Assembly (NCBI GenBank): GCA_026992635.1
Contig: JALWYU010000069.1
Location: forward strand, 1 to 50,924
DNA length: 50,924 nucleotides
Origin: Bacteroidota bacterium
GTDB lineage: Bacteria > Bacteroidota > Bacteroidia > JAADEI01
Direction of reading: 5' to 3'
The notes under the pieces are model-generated. The model did no database searches, was not told the DNA's origin, and saw only the letters and a program-made list of their open reading frames with translations. Within the stretch, counting starts at the first letter, position 1; each line of letters opens with the position of its first letter. The position numbers were made by a program, and so were the translations under genes. Below are positions 1-8,829 of this stretch, piece by piece.

Positions 1-9
1 ACCAACAAC

Positions 10-1539
10 TCACGGCGTCAACCGACCATAGTACCGTGGAAACGGTATCGCTTCTCGCACGTGTTTCAACCCGCAAACCCACGCCAGAAACCGTTCTAAT
101 CCCAATCCAAAGCCCGAGTGCGGCACCGAACCAAACCGCCGCAGGTCTAAGTACCACTGGAAAATCTCCTCAGGAAGTCGGTGCCTCCGAATCTGCGTCA
201 AGAGCTTTTCCACGTCTGTTTCGCGTTCACCGCCTCCAATGATCTCGCCGTAGCCCTCGGGTGCCAGCATATCCACGCCTTTGACGTAGCGGGGGTCCTG
301 CTCGTCTTCCTTCATGTAGAAGGCTTTGATCTCGCGGGGCCAGCGGTAAACCATAATGGGCGTGTCAAAGAGTCGGGTTAGATAGCCTTCGTGGGCACCC
401 CCAAAATCTTCGCCATAGGGAAAGTGTTGCAGTTGTTCGCGCCATAAGGGGATGTTGCGGACGGTTTGTTGCAGTTCGTGCAGGTGTTCTTTGGCGACGG
501 TCAGCTCGTGGATTTTCCAGTTGCGTTTCTTTTCGTTGTGGATGTGGGGAATTTCTTTTTCCAGTTGCTGGATTTGTTGCTGGTATTGATGGATTTGTTG
601 CTGGATGGTTTGTTCGTCTTCGGCTAAGAGGTCTAAGGTGGTTTTTCCGTTGACAGGTTGTTCACCCCGGATGATGCGGACTGCCTCGTCGTAAGTCAGT
701 CTGGGAAAGGGTTTTTGGATGTTCTGGAGGGGGGTTGGGTCGCGTTCCAGTAGCGAGAGTTCAAAGGTGCAGTGCTGGAGGACATCCAGCACTAAGGTGC
801 GGACCAGTTCTTCCATCAGATCCATGGTCTCTTCTAAGGTGTAGAAAGCCATTTCGGGCTCTACCATCCAGAATTCTGCCAGGTGTCTTCGTGTTTTGGA
901 TTTTTCGGCACGGAATGTGGGCCCAAACACGTAGATGCGCTTGAAAGCCATTGCCATCGCCTCGCCATAAAGTTGACCTGATTGGGATAAGTAGGCGGGT
1001 TCACCGAAGAAGTCGGTTTCAAAGAGGGTTGTGGTTCCTTCGCAGGCGTTGGCAGTGAGGATGGGTGCGTCCAGCTGGAGGAAGCCACGTGCTTGAAAGA
1101 ACTGGTGGATTTGCATAATCAGGCGGTTGCGAATGCGCATGATTGCCCAGGGTCGCCGATGCCTGAGCCATAAATGCCTGTTTTCAAGCAAGAAGTCAAT
1201 CCCGTGGGCTTTCTTGGCAATGGGATAGTCCCGCGAAGGCGCCAGCACACGCCAGTGCCGAACCTGGATTTCCACACCGCCAATCTGACGGGCATCTTCC
1301 CGAACCGTGCCCTCTATTTCAATGGCGGTTTCCAGCGTGAGTTTGTCCGCTTGCCGATAACTTTCGTCGCCGAGCACCTGCCGGTCTACAACGCACTGAA
1401 CAAAACCTGTGCCGTCCCGCAGTACAATGAACACTACGTTTTTGGTGGTACGCCGGTTTGCCACCCATCCACGAACCCGTATACACTGACCAACCCACTG
1501 TTTCAGGTCCTGAACGTCAACTTCTGGGCATGGACACAT
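10..1539 (-). CDS. asnS: Asparaginyl-tRNA synthetase with a coiled-coil insertion
   Basis: This class II synthetase charges tRNA-Asn with asparagine in the cytoplasm. The N-terminal OB-fold anticodon-binding domain occupies about residues 15-100 (IRVRGWVANRRTTKNVVF). Class II motif 2 is seen as TFRAEKSKTRRHLAEFW and motif 3 as GFGLGLERFLAW near the C-terminus. The run APEGYGEIIGGGERE and the segment YGEDFGGAHE look more like the Thermus/archaeal-type enzymes than the E. coli type. Roughly residues 295-372 form a Gln/Glu/Lys-rich insertion predicted to be a coiled coil. I chose the ATG at 1539 (MCPCPEVDVQD), which gives 509 residues and follows a GGGAGG; an upstream in-frame start would add 36 residues that do not resemble the family. 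The gene diverges from rpoN with 56 bp between starts. Confidence 0.93.
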   Translation of the reverse strand: MCPCPEVDVQDLKQWVGQCIRVRGWVANRRTTKNVVFIVLRDGTGFVQCVVDRQVLGDESYRQADKLTLETAIEIEGTVREDARQIGGVEIQVRHWRVLAPSRDYPIAKKAHGIDFLLENRHLWLRHRRPWAIMRIRNRLIMQIHQFFQARGFLQLDAPILTANACEGTTTLFETDFFGEPAYLSQSGQLYGEAMAMAFKRIYVFGPTFRAEKSKTRRHLAEFWMVEPEMAFYTLEETMDLMEELVRTLVLDVLQHCTFELSLLERDPTPLQNIQKPFPRLTYDEAVRIIRGEQPVNGKTTLDLLAEDEQTIQQQIHQYQQQIQQLEKEIPHIHNEKKRNWKIHELTVAKEHLHELQQTVRNIPLWREQLQHFPYGEDFGGAHEGYLTRLFDTPIMVYRWPREIKAFYMKEDEQDPRYVKGVDMLAPEGYGEIIGGGERETDVEKLLTQIRRHRLPEEIFQWYLDLRRFGSVPHSGFGLGLERFLAWVCGLKHVREAIPFPRYYGRLTP

Positions 1540-1555
1540 GCCTCCCGGATTTGTC

Positions 1556-1576
1556 TTTGCTCTGAATGATAACTTA
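1556..1576 (+). promoter_or_regulatory. Putative promoter of rpoN (TTTG-N10-TAACTTA)
   Basis: TTTG at 1556-1559 is followed after 10 nt by TAACTTA at 1570-1576. The rpoN ATG lies 20 nt downstream of the second box, with GGGAGG at 1585-1590 between them. The same two-box pattern recurs ahead of other units in this window. The assignment is inference from recurrence; no start site is known. Confidence 0.5.
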
Positions 1577-1595
1577 CAGAAAACGGGAGGGTAGA

Positions 1596-3122
1596 ATGGT
1601 ACGTCCCAAAGCAACGCTTGAGCAACGCCTGGAACAAAAACTGGCACCCCAGCAATTGATGATCATCCGCCTTTTAGAGGTTCCACTTATGCAACTGGAG
1701 CATTTTATCAACGCCGAAGTGGAAGCCAATCCCGCCTTAGAGGAAGGACGGCCCGACTCCGAAATCGCAAGCGTGAGTGCGTCGCCTTCCGGCGAAACCA
1801 GTGAACCCTCCACGATTCAGGATGCTGATTCGGCTACAGCGGATGCCTTATCCCGGGCTGAGTCTCGTGAACGACTTACGGAAGAAATCCTTCCGCCAGA
1901 AATCCGCGAAGAAGAACTGACCTATTACCGACGAGGTGTCTACAGCGAAGACGAGGAGGAGCGCCCGTCCGAACCCGTTGCCAGTCGCTCTTTTTACGAT
2001 CTGGTGCGCGAGCAAATCCGATTGCTTCCCCTGACTCCCGAGGAAATGGAGATTGCGGAGATTTTGGCGGGCTATCTGACGGAAGACGGCTTTCTCAACC
2101 AATCCCTATCTTCCATTCGGAATGACCTCTTCCTGTTTTATCAGCGGGACATCCCTTTGGACAAACTGGAAGAACTCCTGAACAAAATCCAGAATCATAT
2201 TGAGCCAGCCGGATTGTTTGCCCGTTCCGTAGAAGAAGCCCTCCTCCTCCAGTTGCGGCGGCTACCCATTTCGGAGGAGCGCCTTCTGGCAGAAAAAATC
2301 CTTCGTCGGTATTCGGAAGATTTTTTCCATCGGCGATGGCAACGCCTCCAGCATCAACTCCAGGTTTCAGACGATCTTTTCAAGCGTGCAATTCATCTGT
2401 TACAGCAATTGCATCCTCATCCGGGTAAACTCCTGATTGGAAGAGAGGGGGGAGCACATAGCGAGGGAGCACCCCAGTACATCATTCCGGACTTCGTAGT
2501 GGAAATCCAGGAAAATGAGCCGGTGGTCTCATTGACGCGCGCCTTTGTACCCCGATTGCGTGTCAGTCCTCGCCTCCTCAAACTCTACGAGCAGCTCAAA
2601 GAAGGTGGGAAACTGGACGAAAAAACCGCACAATTCATTCGCAGGCATGTAGAGCGCGCGCGCTGGCTCGTGGAAGGGATCCTGCGCCGTGAAGAGACGC
2701 TGCGCCGTGTTATGGAAGCCATTGTTGCCCTTCAAAAGGACTTCTTTTTAACGGGGGATCCTTCGCAGCTCAAGCCTATCCGATTGAAGGACATTGCCGA
2801 ATATACTGGACTGGATATTTCTACGGTTTCGCGAGCAACCCAAAACAAGTACGTTCAGACGCCTTATGGACTTTTTCCGCTTCGGTATTTCTTTTCGGAG
2901 CGCATTCAGGGCAGTGGCGGTAAAGAAGTTTCTGCCCAGGCAATTCGTCATGAGATCCAGCGACTGATCGCACAGGAGGATCCTGCCCATCCACTGACCG
3001 ATGAGCAAATTGCCCGGTATCTGCATGAAAAAGGCTACCGGATCGCACGACGAACCATCGCCAAATACCGGGAGCAACTGGGCATTCCCCCGGCACGCCT
3101 GCGTAAGCGCCAGCTGCCCTGA
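1596..3122 (+). CDS. rpoN: RNA polymerase sigma-54 factor
   Basis: This is the alternative sigma factor that recognises -24/-12 promoters and needs AAA+ enhancer-binding activators. The Gln/Leu-rich N-terminal activator-interaction region is visible in the first 45 residues (LEQRLEQKLAPQQLMIIRLL). An acidic linker follows, then a core-binding domain. A helix-turn-helix lies around LKDIAEYTGLDISTVSRAT. The RpoN box is ARRTIAKYRE at about residues 484-493 of 508, matching the near-invariant ARRTVAKYRE. The ATG at 1596 is preceded by GGGAGG with 5-nt spacing; an upstream in-frame ATG at 1566 lies inside the putative promoter and is unlikely. No sigma-54-dependent activator gene occurs in this window. 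Confidence 0.96.
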   Translation: MVRPKATLEQRLEQKLAPQQLMIIRLLEVPLMQLEHFINAEVEANPALEEGRPDSEIASVSASPSGETSEPSTIQDADSATADALSRAESRERLTEEILPPEIREEELTYYRRGVYSEDEEERPSEPVASRSFYDLVREQIRLLPLTPEEMEIAEILAGYLTEDGFLNQSLSSIRNDLFLFYQRDIPLDKLEELLNKIQNHIEPAGLFARSVEEALLLQLRRLPISEERLLAEKILRRYSEDFFHRRWQRLQHQLQVSDDLFKRAIHLLQQLHPHPGKLLIGREGGAHSEGAPQYIIPDFVVEIQENEPVVSLTRAFVPRLRVSPRLLKLYEQLKEGGKLDEKTAQFIRRHVERARWLVEGILRREETLRRVMEAIVALQKDFFLTGDPSQLKPIRLKDIAEYTGLDISTVSRATQNKYVQTPYGLFPLRYFFSERIQGSGGKEVSAQAIRHEIQRLIAQEDPAHPLTDEQIARYLHEKGYRIARRTIAKYREQLGIPPARLRKRQLP

Positions 3123-3285
3123 CCAGATCTATCCCGGAGGAATTCTTTTACGGAAACGTTGCAGTGTTTGTTGCCTGGAAGTGGAGTGTTCATATTCAGG
3201 AGGGAGGCATACGATGCCTGCGTCCCGGCCCTGTTCATCCACGCTTGCTGTTCTATTCTGATGTAGCCTGCTTCCCTGGTTGCAT

Positions 3286-3308
3286 AAGGGAGGGCACTCT
3301 CCCCCCTT
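3286..3308 (-). terminator. Possible terminator hairpin after the tRNA cluster
   Basis: On the minus strand AAGGGGGG pairs with CCTCCCTT (8 bp including one G-U) around a short loop, 29 nt past the 3' end of tRNA-Leu. It is GC-rich but lacks a clear U-tract, so it could equally serve rpoN on the other strand. The rest of 3123-3336 contains no gene I can support. Confidence 0.3.
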
Positions 3309-3336
3309 CTGTGCTTTCTATCTGAGTGAGGTTTTG

Positions 3337-3420
3337 TGCCCGGGGCGGGAGTCGAACCCGCACGGGGTTGCCCCCATGGACTCCTGAGGCCCACGCGTCT
3401 ACCAGTTCCGCCACCCGGGC
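3337..3420 (-). tRNA. tRNA-Leu (anticodon CAG)
   Basis: The 84-nt gene has a GCCCGGG/CCCGGGC acceptor stem, the anticodon loop CTCAGGA giving CAG, a long variable arm (GGGG-CAA-CCCC type) typical of tRNA-Leu, and a GCGGG/CCCGC T stem with the TTCGACT loop. The discriminator base is A and CCA is not encoded. It is the last of three tandem tRNAs, 11 nt after tRNA-Val(TAC). Confidence 0.96.
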
Positions 3421-3431
3421 AGTGCTTTGAG

Positions 3432-3505
3432 TGGGCGCTGGTGGATTCGAACCACCGACCTCTGCCTTGTAAGGGCAGCGCTCTCAACCACTGAGCTAAG
3501 CGCCC
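3432..3505 (-). tRNA. tRNA-Val (anticodon TAC)
   Basis: This 74-nt gene has the acceptor stem GGGCGCT/AGCGCCC and the anticodon stem-loop CTGCC-CTTACAA-GGCAG, giving anticodon TAC (Val). The T arm contains GGTTCGAATCC. The discriminator base is A and CCA is not encoded. It sits 24 nt downstream of tRNA-Val(CAC). Confidence 0.96.
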
Positions 3506-3529
3506 ACCCACCCCGGACGCCATCCATCG

Positions 3530-3603
3530 TGGGCACCGCAGGATTCGAACCTGCGACCTTCGCGCTGTGAACGCGACGCTCTCAACCGCTGAGCTAGGTG
3601 CCC
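3530..3603 (-). tRNA. tRNA-Val (anticodon CAC)
   Basis: This 74-nt gene has the acceptor stem GGGCACC/GGTGCCC and the anticodon stem-loop TCGCG-TTCACAG-CGCGA, giving anticodon CAC (Val). CCA is not encoded. Its first ten nucleotides overlap the last codons and TAG stop of uvrA on the same strand, so the acceptor stem and the uvrA C-terminus share sequence. Confidence 0.96.
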
Positions 3604-6527
3604 AACTCCACTTCCTGACTAACAACAGAAGGCAGAGAAAAGTTCCCTTCCTCCCGCAAATACCTGCCAATGATGCTGTGGGGATTTTCTTTCAGCTGTT
3701 CAGGCGTGCCTTCAGCAATGATTCGCCCGCCCTGATCTGCCGCCCCCGGACCCAATTCAATAATCCAATCGGCATTCCGCAGGACATCCACATGATGTTC
3801 AATTACCAGTACGGTATGTCCTTTCTCCACCAGCTGGTGCAACACTTTCAGGAGGCGCACTACGTCTTCTGCATGTAAGCCTGTAGTGGGCTCATCCAGA
3901 ATGTAAAGGGTGGGCTGGTGGATGCTTTTGGTGAGTTCCCGGGCAATCTTGATTCGCTGGGCTTCTCCTCCGGAAAGTGTTGGAGAGGGTTGCCCCAACT
4001 GTAAGTATCCCAGACCCACGTCCACCACAAACTGCAACCGACGGGCAATCAACGGATGATCCTGAAACAATTCGCACGCCTCTGAAAAGGACAGTGAAAG
4101 CACCTCCGCAATGTTTCTCCCCCGATACCGAACGTGCAGGACTTCGGGGCGATATCGCTGACCACCGCAAACTTCACAGGGCACCTGAACATCGGGCAGC
4201 AAGCGCATCTGAACAACCCGGTAGCCCATACCCTGACATGCCGGGCATTGTCCAGCCTTCGTATTGAAGGAAAAATGAGAGGGGGTTAAGCCCCGGGCTC
4301 GCGCCTCCGGCAACTGCGCAAACAATGTGCGAATTGCAGTAAACGCCTGAATGTACGTGATGGGTACGGACCGGGGCGTCTGACCAATGGGTTCCTGATC
4401 CACAGCATGGACATGTCGGAGATGCTCAGTACCTGTCAAGCGCCGATAGGGCAGAGGATAAACGTGGGCATTATGTAATGCACGAGCCAGAGCCGGATAC
4501 AACGTATCCAGAATCAAGGTGGATTTACCCGAGCCCGACATCCCCGCTACACAGACGAACTTACCCAGGGGAATCCGAAGTGTGACATCCTGAAGGTTAT
4601 GACCGGTTGCCCCTTCCAGCACCAGCCACTCGTCTGTACGGGACGTGTTTCTGTCTCGGCGATTCGCACCATTTTGCCTCTCAGATGTATCGTGCTTTTT
4701 TCTTGTGCGTACATGGGTGATTTGCCGAACGCCACGCAAATAACGTGCCGTCAATGTATCTCTTTGCAGGAATTCTTCTTTCCAGCCGATATTGACAATC
4801 TTGCCGCCGTGGGCACCGCCTCCCGGACCCAGCTCAATCAAATAATCGGCGGATGCCATCACCTGCAGGTCATGCTCAACCACCACCACTGTATTGCCCA
4901 GGGCTTTCAACTGGTGTAAATACCGGATGAGGCGGGGGATCTCAGCAGGATGCATGCCAATAGTCGGTTCATCCAGGATGTACAGGATTCCGGTGAGGGG
5001 TGAGCCCAATTGTGCTGCGAGGCGCAAGCGCTGGGCTTCACCACCAGAGAGTGAACGTACCGTCCGATGTAAGTGCAAGTAGCCCAAGCCAATTTCACAA
5101 ACGGCGTGGACACGATGGCGCAATTCCCGTAACAGCTCTTTTGCAATTTGTCGGCGGCTACCGCGTAGGGCGTTTTCCACGCGGGCAAGCCATTCGCGAA
5201 CTTCTGTTAATGGGCGCAAGGCAAGAGTGCCCAGATCTATACCTTCAATCTGAAAACAAAGGGTTTCGGGACGCAATCGCCTGCCCGCACATGCTGGACA
5301 CTGGCGTTCTTCCATGAACTGGCGTGCCCATTCGCGCCATGGTGCGCGATCCTCACGTTGTGCCAGCGACAAAAACCACTCCCACAGGGTGGCAGGGGCA
5401 TCCGCCAGATAGTGGATATCCGGATTGCTCCCCTCCTCTAAGGAAGGCAAGAATGAACAGGGTGTACTCAGGATGTCTTCCCACACCGACTGAGGAATTG
5501 CTCTGGCAGGTGTTTGTGGCGAGTATCCCCGTTCTATGAGGGCGTTTTCCAGCCATTGGCGCAATTGGGCGTTTCGTGTGAGTCGTATTAGCCGAAAGCC
5601 ACCTTCCAGCACGGGGAGGTCCGGGTCCAGGAGGGTGTCCCACCGTGGAACCAGTGCTATGCCCAGTCCCTGACAGCGTGGACACCAGCCCCGTGGTGAA
5701 TTGAACGAAAACAAGTCAGGCTCCGGTGTCGGCAACGCCCCACCCAGCTCCTCTACGAACAGAGCAGGACTGACCTGATCCTCCAACCGACGCTCCCAAT
5801 CTATGATCAGGGCGACCTGATAAGGACTGAGTGTCAAAGCAGTTTGTAGTGCCCGACGAATGCGCTCTTCCCGGTTGTCCGACACAGTGAACGTATCTAT
5901 CAGCAGATCAATATCGTGTCGGTGATACCGTGCGACCTCGGGCTTTTCCTCTACCAGGTTGTACCATTTGCCATCTATGCGTACTTGCCGATAGCCCAGA
6001 AGCAGCCATCGTTCCAGCTGGCGCTGATAATGGCCGCGGCGCCCGCGAACCATCACCGATAAGATGCTGATCTTCTTCGCGGAATACCGCCGTAAAATAT
6101 GCCGAACCAGACTTTCTATGGATTGGCGACGTAACCGCTTGCCCGTCTCAGGATGGACAGGCACGGAGACACGGGCATACAGCAATCGTAAAAAGTCGTA
6201 AATTTCCGAAAAGGTACCCACCGTAGAACGTGGTGAGTAGGAGAACAGGTCCTGACGAATCGCAATTGCGGGACTCAACCCCTCAATCCGGCGAACTGCC
6301 GGGCGTTTCAACCCCGTGATAAACTGCCGTGAATACACCGAATACGTCTCCAAATACCGGCGATACGCCTCCTGATACAGCACATCAAACACTAAGGAAG
6401 ACTTACCCGAACCCGATACGCCCGTCACCACCGTCAATGCCCTGTGCGGAATGCGCACCTCCACATCCTTCAAATTGTGTTCCCGTGCCCCTTCAATGAC
6501 AATCCAGGAGTGGTCAGAGGGGCTCAT
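3594..6527 (-). CDS. uvrA: Excinuclease ABC subunit A
   Basis: This is the damage-recognition ATPase of nucleotide excision repair, which acts as a dimer loading UvrB. Two ABC ATPase modules are visible: Walker A GVSGSGKSS at residues 36-44 and GMSGSGKST near residue 660; signatures LSGGEAQR near 490 and 847; Walker B/D-loops LYILDEPTIGMH and LYILDEPTTGLH. Zinc modules are seen as CPRC...CPAC (about 282 and 413) and CPAC...CEVC (about 759 and 784). The protein has 977 residues, slightly longer than the usual 940. I chose the ATG at 6527 because it overlaps the TGA of the upstream glycosyltransferase gene (ATGA) and begins just before the conserved I-x-GAREHNLK segment; the longer ORF adds 47 unrelated residues. 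The stop lies inside tRNA-Val(CAC). Confidence 0.96.
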   Translation of the reverse strand: MSPSDHSWIVIEGAREHNLKDVEVRIPHRALTVVTGVSGSGKSSLVFDVLYQEAYRRYLETYSVYSRQFITGLKRPAVRRIEGLSPAIAIRQDLFSYSPRSTVGTFSEIYDFLRLLYARVSVPVHPETGKRLRRQSIESLVRHILRRYSAKKISILSVMVRGRRGHYQRQLERWLLLGYRQVRIDGKWYNLVEEKPEVARYHRHDIDLLIDTFTVSDNREERIRRALQTALTLSPYQVALIIDWERRLEDQVSPALFVEELGGALPTPEPDLFSFNSPRGWCPRCQGLGIALVPRWDTLLDPDLPVLEGGFRLIRLTRNAQLRQWLENALIERGYSPQTPARAIPQSVWEDILSTPCSFLPSLEEGSNPDIHYLADAPATLWEWFLSLAQREDRAPWREWARQFMEERQCPACAGRRLRPETLCFQIEGIDLGTLALRPLTEVREWLARVENALRGSRRQIAKELLRELRHRVHAVCEIGLGYLHLHRTVRSLSGGEAQRLRLAAQLGSPLTGILYILDEPTIGMHPAEIPRLIRYLHQLKALGNTVVVVEHDLQVMASADYLIELGPGGGAHGGKIVNIGWKEEFLQRDTLTARYLRGVRQITHVRTRKKHDTSERQNGANRRDRNTSRTDEWLVLEGATGHNLQDVTLRIPLGKFVCVAGMSGSGKSTLILDTLYPALARALHNAHVYPLPYRRLTGTEHLRHVHAVDQEPIGQTPRSVPITYIQAFTAIRTLFAQLPEARARGLTPSHFSFNTKAGQCPACQGMGYRVVQMRLLPDVQVPCEVCGGQRYRPEVLHVRYRGRNIAEVLSLSFSEACELFQDHPLIARRLQFVVDVGLGYLQLGQPSPTLSGGEAQRIKIARELTKSIHQPTLYILDEPTTGLHAEDVVRLLKVLHQLVEKGHTVLVIEHHVDVLRNADWIIELGPGAADQGGRIIAEGTPEQLKENPHSIIGRYLREEGNFSLPSVVSQEVELGT

Positions 6528-7306
6528 TTCGCCTCCCACTTTTGCCATACTAAGTAGGGGACACCCCAGATGGCTTCCCAAATAATGGAACGATTCATCT
6601 TGGAACTTCCTTCTACGCGGTCCACGAACGTGATGGGCACTTCCTGGAGGCGAAACCCATAGCGCCAAGCCAGAAACTTCATGGCGATCTGGAAGGCATA
6701 GCCCCGAAACCGAATCTGTGTGAAGGGAATGCGCTCCAGTACATATCGCCGAAACAGTACAAATCCGCTGGTGGGATCCTGAACAGGCATTCCCGTCCAG
6801 AAACGAACATAAATAGAAGCACCTCGCGAAAGCAAAATTCGCGATAAGGGCCAGTTGACGACCTGCCCACCGGGCACATACCGCGAGCCAATCGCCACAT
6901 CCGCACCATTCAGAAGTGCGTTCATCAGGTGGAGGAGATCTTCAGGGCGGTGGGAGTGGTCCGCGTCCATTTCTCCGATCCACTGGATGTGCGCCCGGTG
7001 GAGCAGAACCCAGCGAAACCCGGCAATGTATGCTGTGCCCAACCCTGCTTTTCCGGGGCGTTCCAGCAGGTGCAGGCGATCTCCCCACTGACGTTGCATT
7101 TCCCGTACACTGTCTGCCGTTCCATCGGGTGAGGCATCGTCTACGACCAGAATCTCCAGGTAGGGATATCGTTCTAAGAGTCCAGGCACCAGACTCGTTA
7201 TATTCTCCCGTTCGTTGTATGTGGGAATCACAATGCATCCCGGTAATGAAACGTCCGGTTGCATATGCATACGGGATGCCGGAGAGGTAGGGTTTGATGA
7301 CGTCAT
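6524..7306 (-). CDS. GT2 polyprenol-phosphate mannosyl/glycosyltransferase
   Basis: This family transfers a sugar, usually mannose from GDP-mannose, to a polyprenyl phosphate on the cytoplasmic face of the membrane. The GT-A fold is evident: CIVIPTYNERENI at the start, VVDDASPDGTAD, and the metal-binding GEMDADHSHRPED. The DPTSGFVLFRR stretch and FVDR..GSSKM near the end are typical of the polyprenol monophosphomannose synthase/DPM1-like group. No C-terminal membrane-segment extension is present, so this is the short soluble form of 260 residues. The ATG at 7306 overlaps the tyrS TGA, and the gene's own TGA overlaps the uvrA ATG, so tyrS, this gene and uvrA look translationally coupled. The exact donor sugar is not readable. 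Confidence 0.88.
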   Translation of the reverse strand: MTSSNPTSPASRMHMQPDVSLPGCIVIPTYNERENITSLVPGLLERYPYLEILVVDDASPDGTADSVREMQRQWGDRLHLLERPGKAGLGTAYIAGFRWVLLHRAHIQWIGEMDADHSHRPEDLLHLMNALLNGADVAIGSRYVPGGQVVNWPLSRILLSRGASIYVRFWTGMPVQDPTSGFVLFRRYVLERIPFTQIRFRGYAFQIAMKFLAWRYGFRLQEVPITFVDRVEGSSKMNRSIIWEAIWGVPYLVWQKWEAK

Positions 7307-8712
7307 CGGGCGGGGTTCTGCGCCGGAATCAGCACCCATCGTTCCTTCTTTCCTTTTTCTAATAAATAGAAGGGGTTGTCTGGCGAGAGATCGTCCAGTG
7401 TGAGGCGTGCCGAACGAAGCACGCTGCCTTGCAGGCGGAGGGCTCCGTCGCGCAGCAGGCGTTTCCCTTCCGCTTTACTGCTCAGGATGCCTGTCTGAAC
7501 CAGCCAGTCCAGCAACGACACACTGCCCTGATCATTAGGGGAAGAGGATCGGGGTAGCCACCGAATTGGGCATCCCCACTCTATTGCCCGTTCAATAGCC
7601 TGATGCTCCGAAAATAACCGGAAAAATTCCTTAGGAGAGGCTCCCGAAAACAACCATTGCGAAAAACGTGCGACAAACCCTGCCACTTCCGTAGCATGCA
7701 CCCAACCTGTTAGATACAGAGCCAGGAGGTGCTGGGCAAAGCGCCGTTCCGGCGCACGATTATGGACATGCTGGACCTCTTCCAGAAGTGATAAAGGCAA
7801 CAACGTCAGCATACGCAGGAAACGGAAAACATCCGCGTCGGCAACCCGAATCCAGAACTGAAAAAACGCGTAAGGTGTAGTGCGCTGGGGGTCCAGCCAT
7901 ACGGACTCACCACTGGCGGTTTTCCCGAATTTGGAACCGTCGGAACGTGTGAGCAGCGGCGTTGTCCATCCGTAGGCTTCCTGACCGGTTTGACGCCGGA
8001 TCAGTTCAATGCCCAGCGTAATGTTGCCCCACTGGTCGGAGCCCCCCATCTGAACTGTACACCCGTAATGCTGAAAAAGATAGAGGAAGTCATAGGCTTG
8101 CAACAGCATGTAGGCGAACTCCGTGAAGGAAATCCCTGTGCTCAGGCGACGACGAACCGATTCTTTGTCCAGCATGATGTTGACGGGAATGTGTTTGCCC
8201 ACGTCGCGTAAGAAACGGAGTACTGACAAGCCCGACAGCCACTCTGCATTATTGACGAAATGAGGGGGGCGGGCGGCGATCCGAAATAAGTGCTGGATTT
8301 GCCGCTGGATATGCACGCTGTTGGCTTCAATTTGTTCTGGGGGCAGCAACGGACGTTCTGCGTCTTTGCCTGAGGGATCGCCGATCAGAGCGGTTCCGCC
8401 ACCAATGACGACGATGGGCTTGTGCCCATATCGTGTCCAGAAAATCATAGAGAGGATGGGGATCAGGCTGCCGACATGCAGTGAGGGTGCCGTGGGATCA
8501 AAACCGCAATAGAAGGTTACGGACTGCTGACGGTGCAGGTACTCTGCCAGTCCCCGCGAAACATTGTTCAGGAGGTGGCGAGCGTGTAAATTCGCAAGGA
8601 GGGGATGTGCCCTGTCTTTCCCTGAGGCGAGCTGGTCTGCTGCCGGAGAACGTTCCACTGCTCCGGACAGTGCTTGTTCTGGCGATGAGTTGTCCTGAGC
8701 CATGCCTACCAT
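7303..8712 (-). CDS. tyrS: Tyrosyl-tRNA synthetase
   Basis: This class I synthetase charges tRNA-Tyr. The HIGH-equivalent is HVGS in PTAPSLHVGSLIP, preceded by FYCGFDP. The KMSKS-equivalent is KFGKT in SDGSKFGKTASG. Substrate-pocket segments are seen as QMGGSDQWGNI and LLQAYDF. The C-terminal S4 RNA-binding domain is seen around LSSKAEGKRLLRDGALRL. The protein is 469 residues, longer than the usual 420-430 because of a hydrophilic N-terminal extension of about 35 residues. The ATG at 8712 has GAGAGGG upstream; an ATG three codons in is an alternative. It is the first gene of the tyrS-glycosyltransferase-uvrA-tRNA unit. Confidence 0.96.
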   Translation of the reverse strand: MVGMAQDNSSPEQALSGAVERSPAADQLASGKDRAHPLLANLHARHLLNNVSRGLAEYLHRQQSVTFYCGFDPTAPSLHVGSLIPILSMIFWTRYGHKPIVVIGGGTALIGDPSGKDAERPLLPPEQIEANSVHIQRQIQHLFRIAARPPHFVNNAEWLSGLSVLRFLRDVGKHIPVNIMLDKESVRRRLSTGISFTEFAYMLLQAYDFLYLFQHYGCTVQMGGSDQWGNITLGIELIRRQTGQEAYGWTTPLLTRSDGSKFGKTASGESVWLDPQRTTPYAFFQFWIRVADADVFRFLRMLTLLPLSLLEEVQHVHNRAPERRFAQHLLALYLTGWVHATEVAGFVARFSQWLFSGASPKEFFRLFSEHQAIERAIEWGCPIRWLPRSSSPNDQGSVSLLDWLVQTGILSSKAEGKRLLRDGALRLQGSVLRSARLTLDDLSPDNPFYLLEKGKKERWVLIPAQNPAR

Positions 8713-8747
8713 CGTTTTACTGTCCCTCTCAACGTAACGTACTCCTG

Positions 8748-8769
8748 TTTGAATTGGTTGCCTAACTTA
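8748..8769 (+). promoter_or_regulatory. Putative promoter of the 8830 operon (TTTG-N11-TAACTTA)
   Basis: TTTG at 8748-8751 and TAACTTA at 8763-8769 are separated by 11 nt. They lie in the tyrS/8830 divergent intergenic region and point toward the plus-strand operon, leaving a leader of about 55 nt. Inferred from recurrence of the two-box pattern in the window. Confidence 0.45.
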
Positions 8770-8829
8770 TCGGGAAAGGGAGAAATGTTTCCAGCGTATA
8801 ACGTAGGTTTCTGAAAAAAGCGTACGTCC

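Noticed and set aside
3214-3261. A 15-codon ORF with a strong AGGAGGGAGG upstream
   Set aside because: Too short and of unremarkable composition; no conservation evidence. It could be a leader peptide but this cannot be supported.
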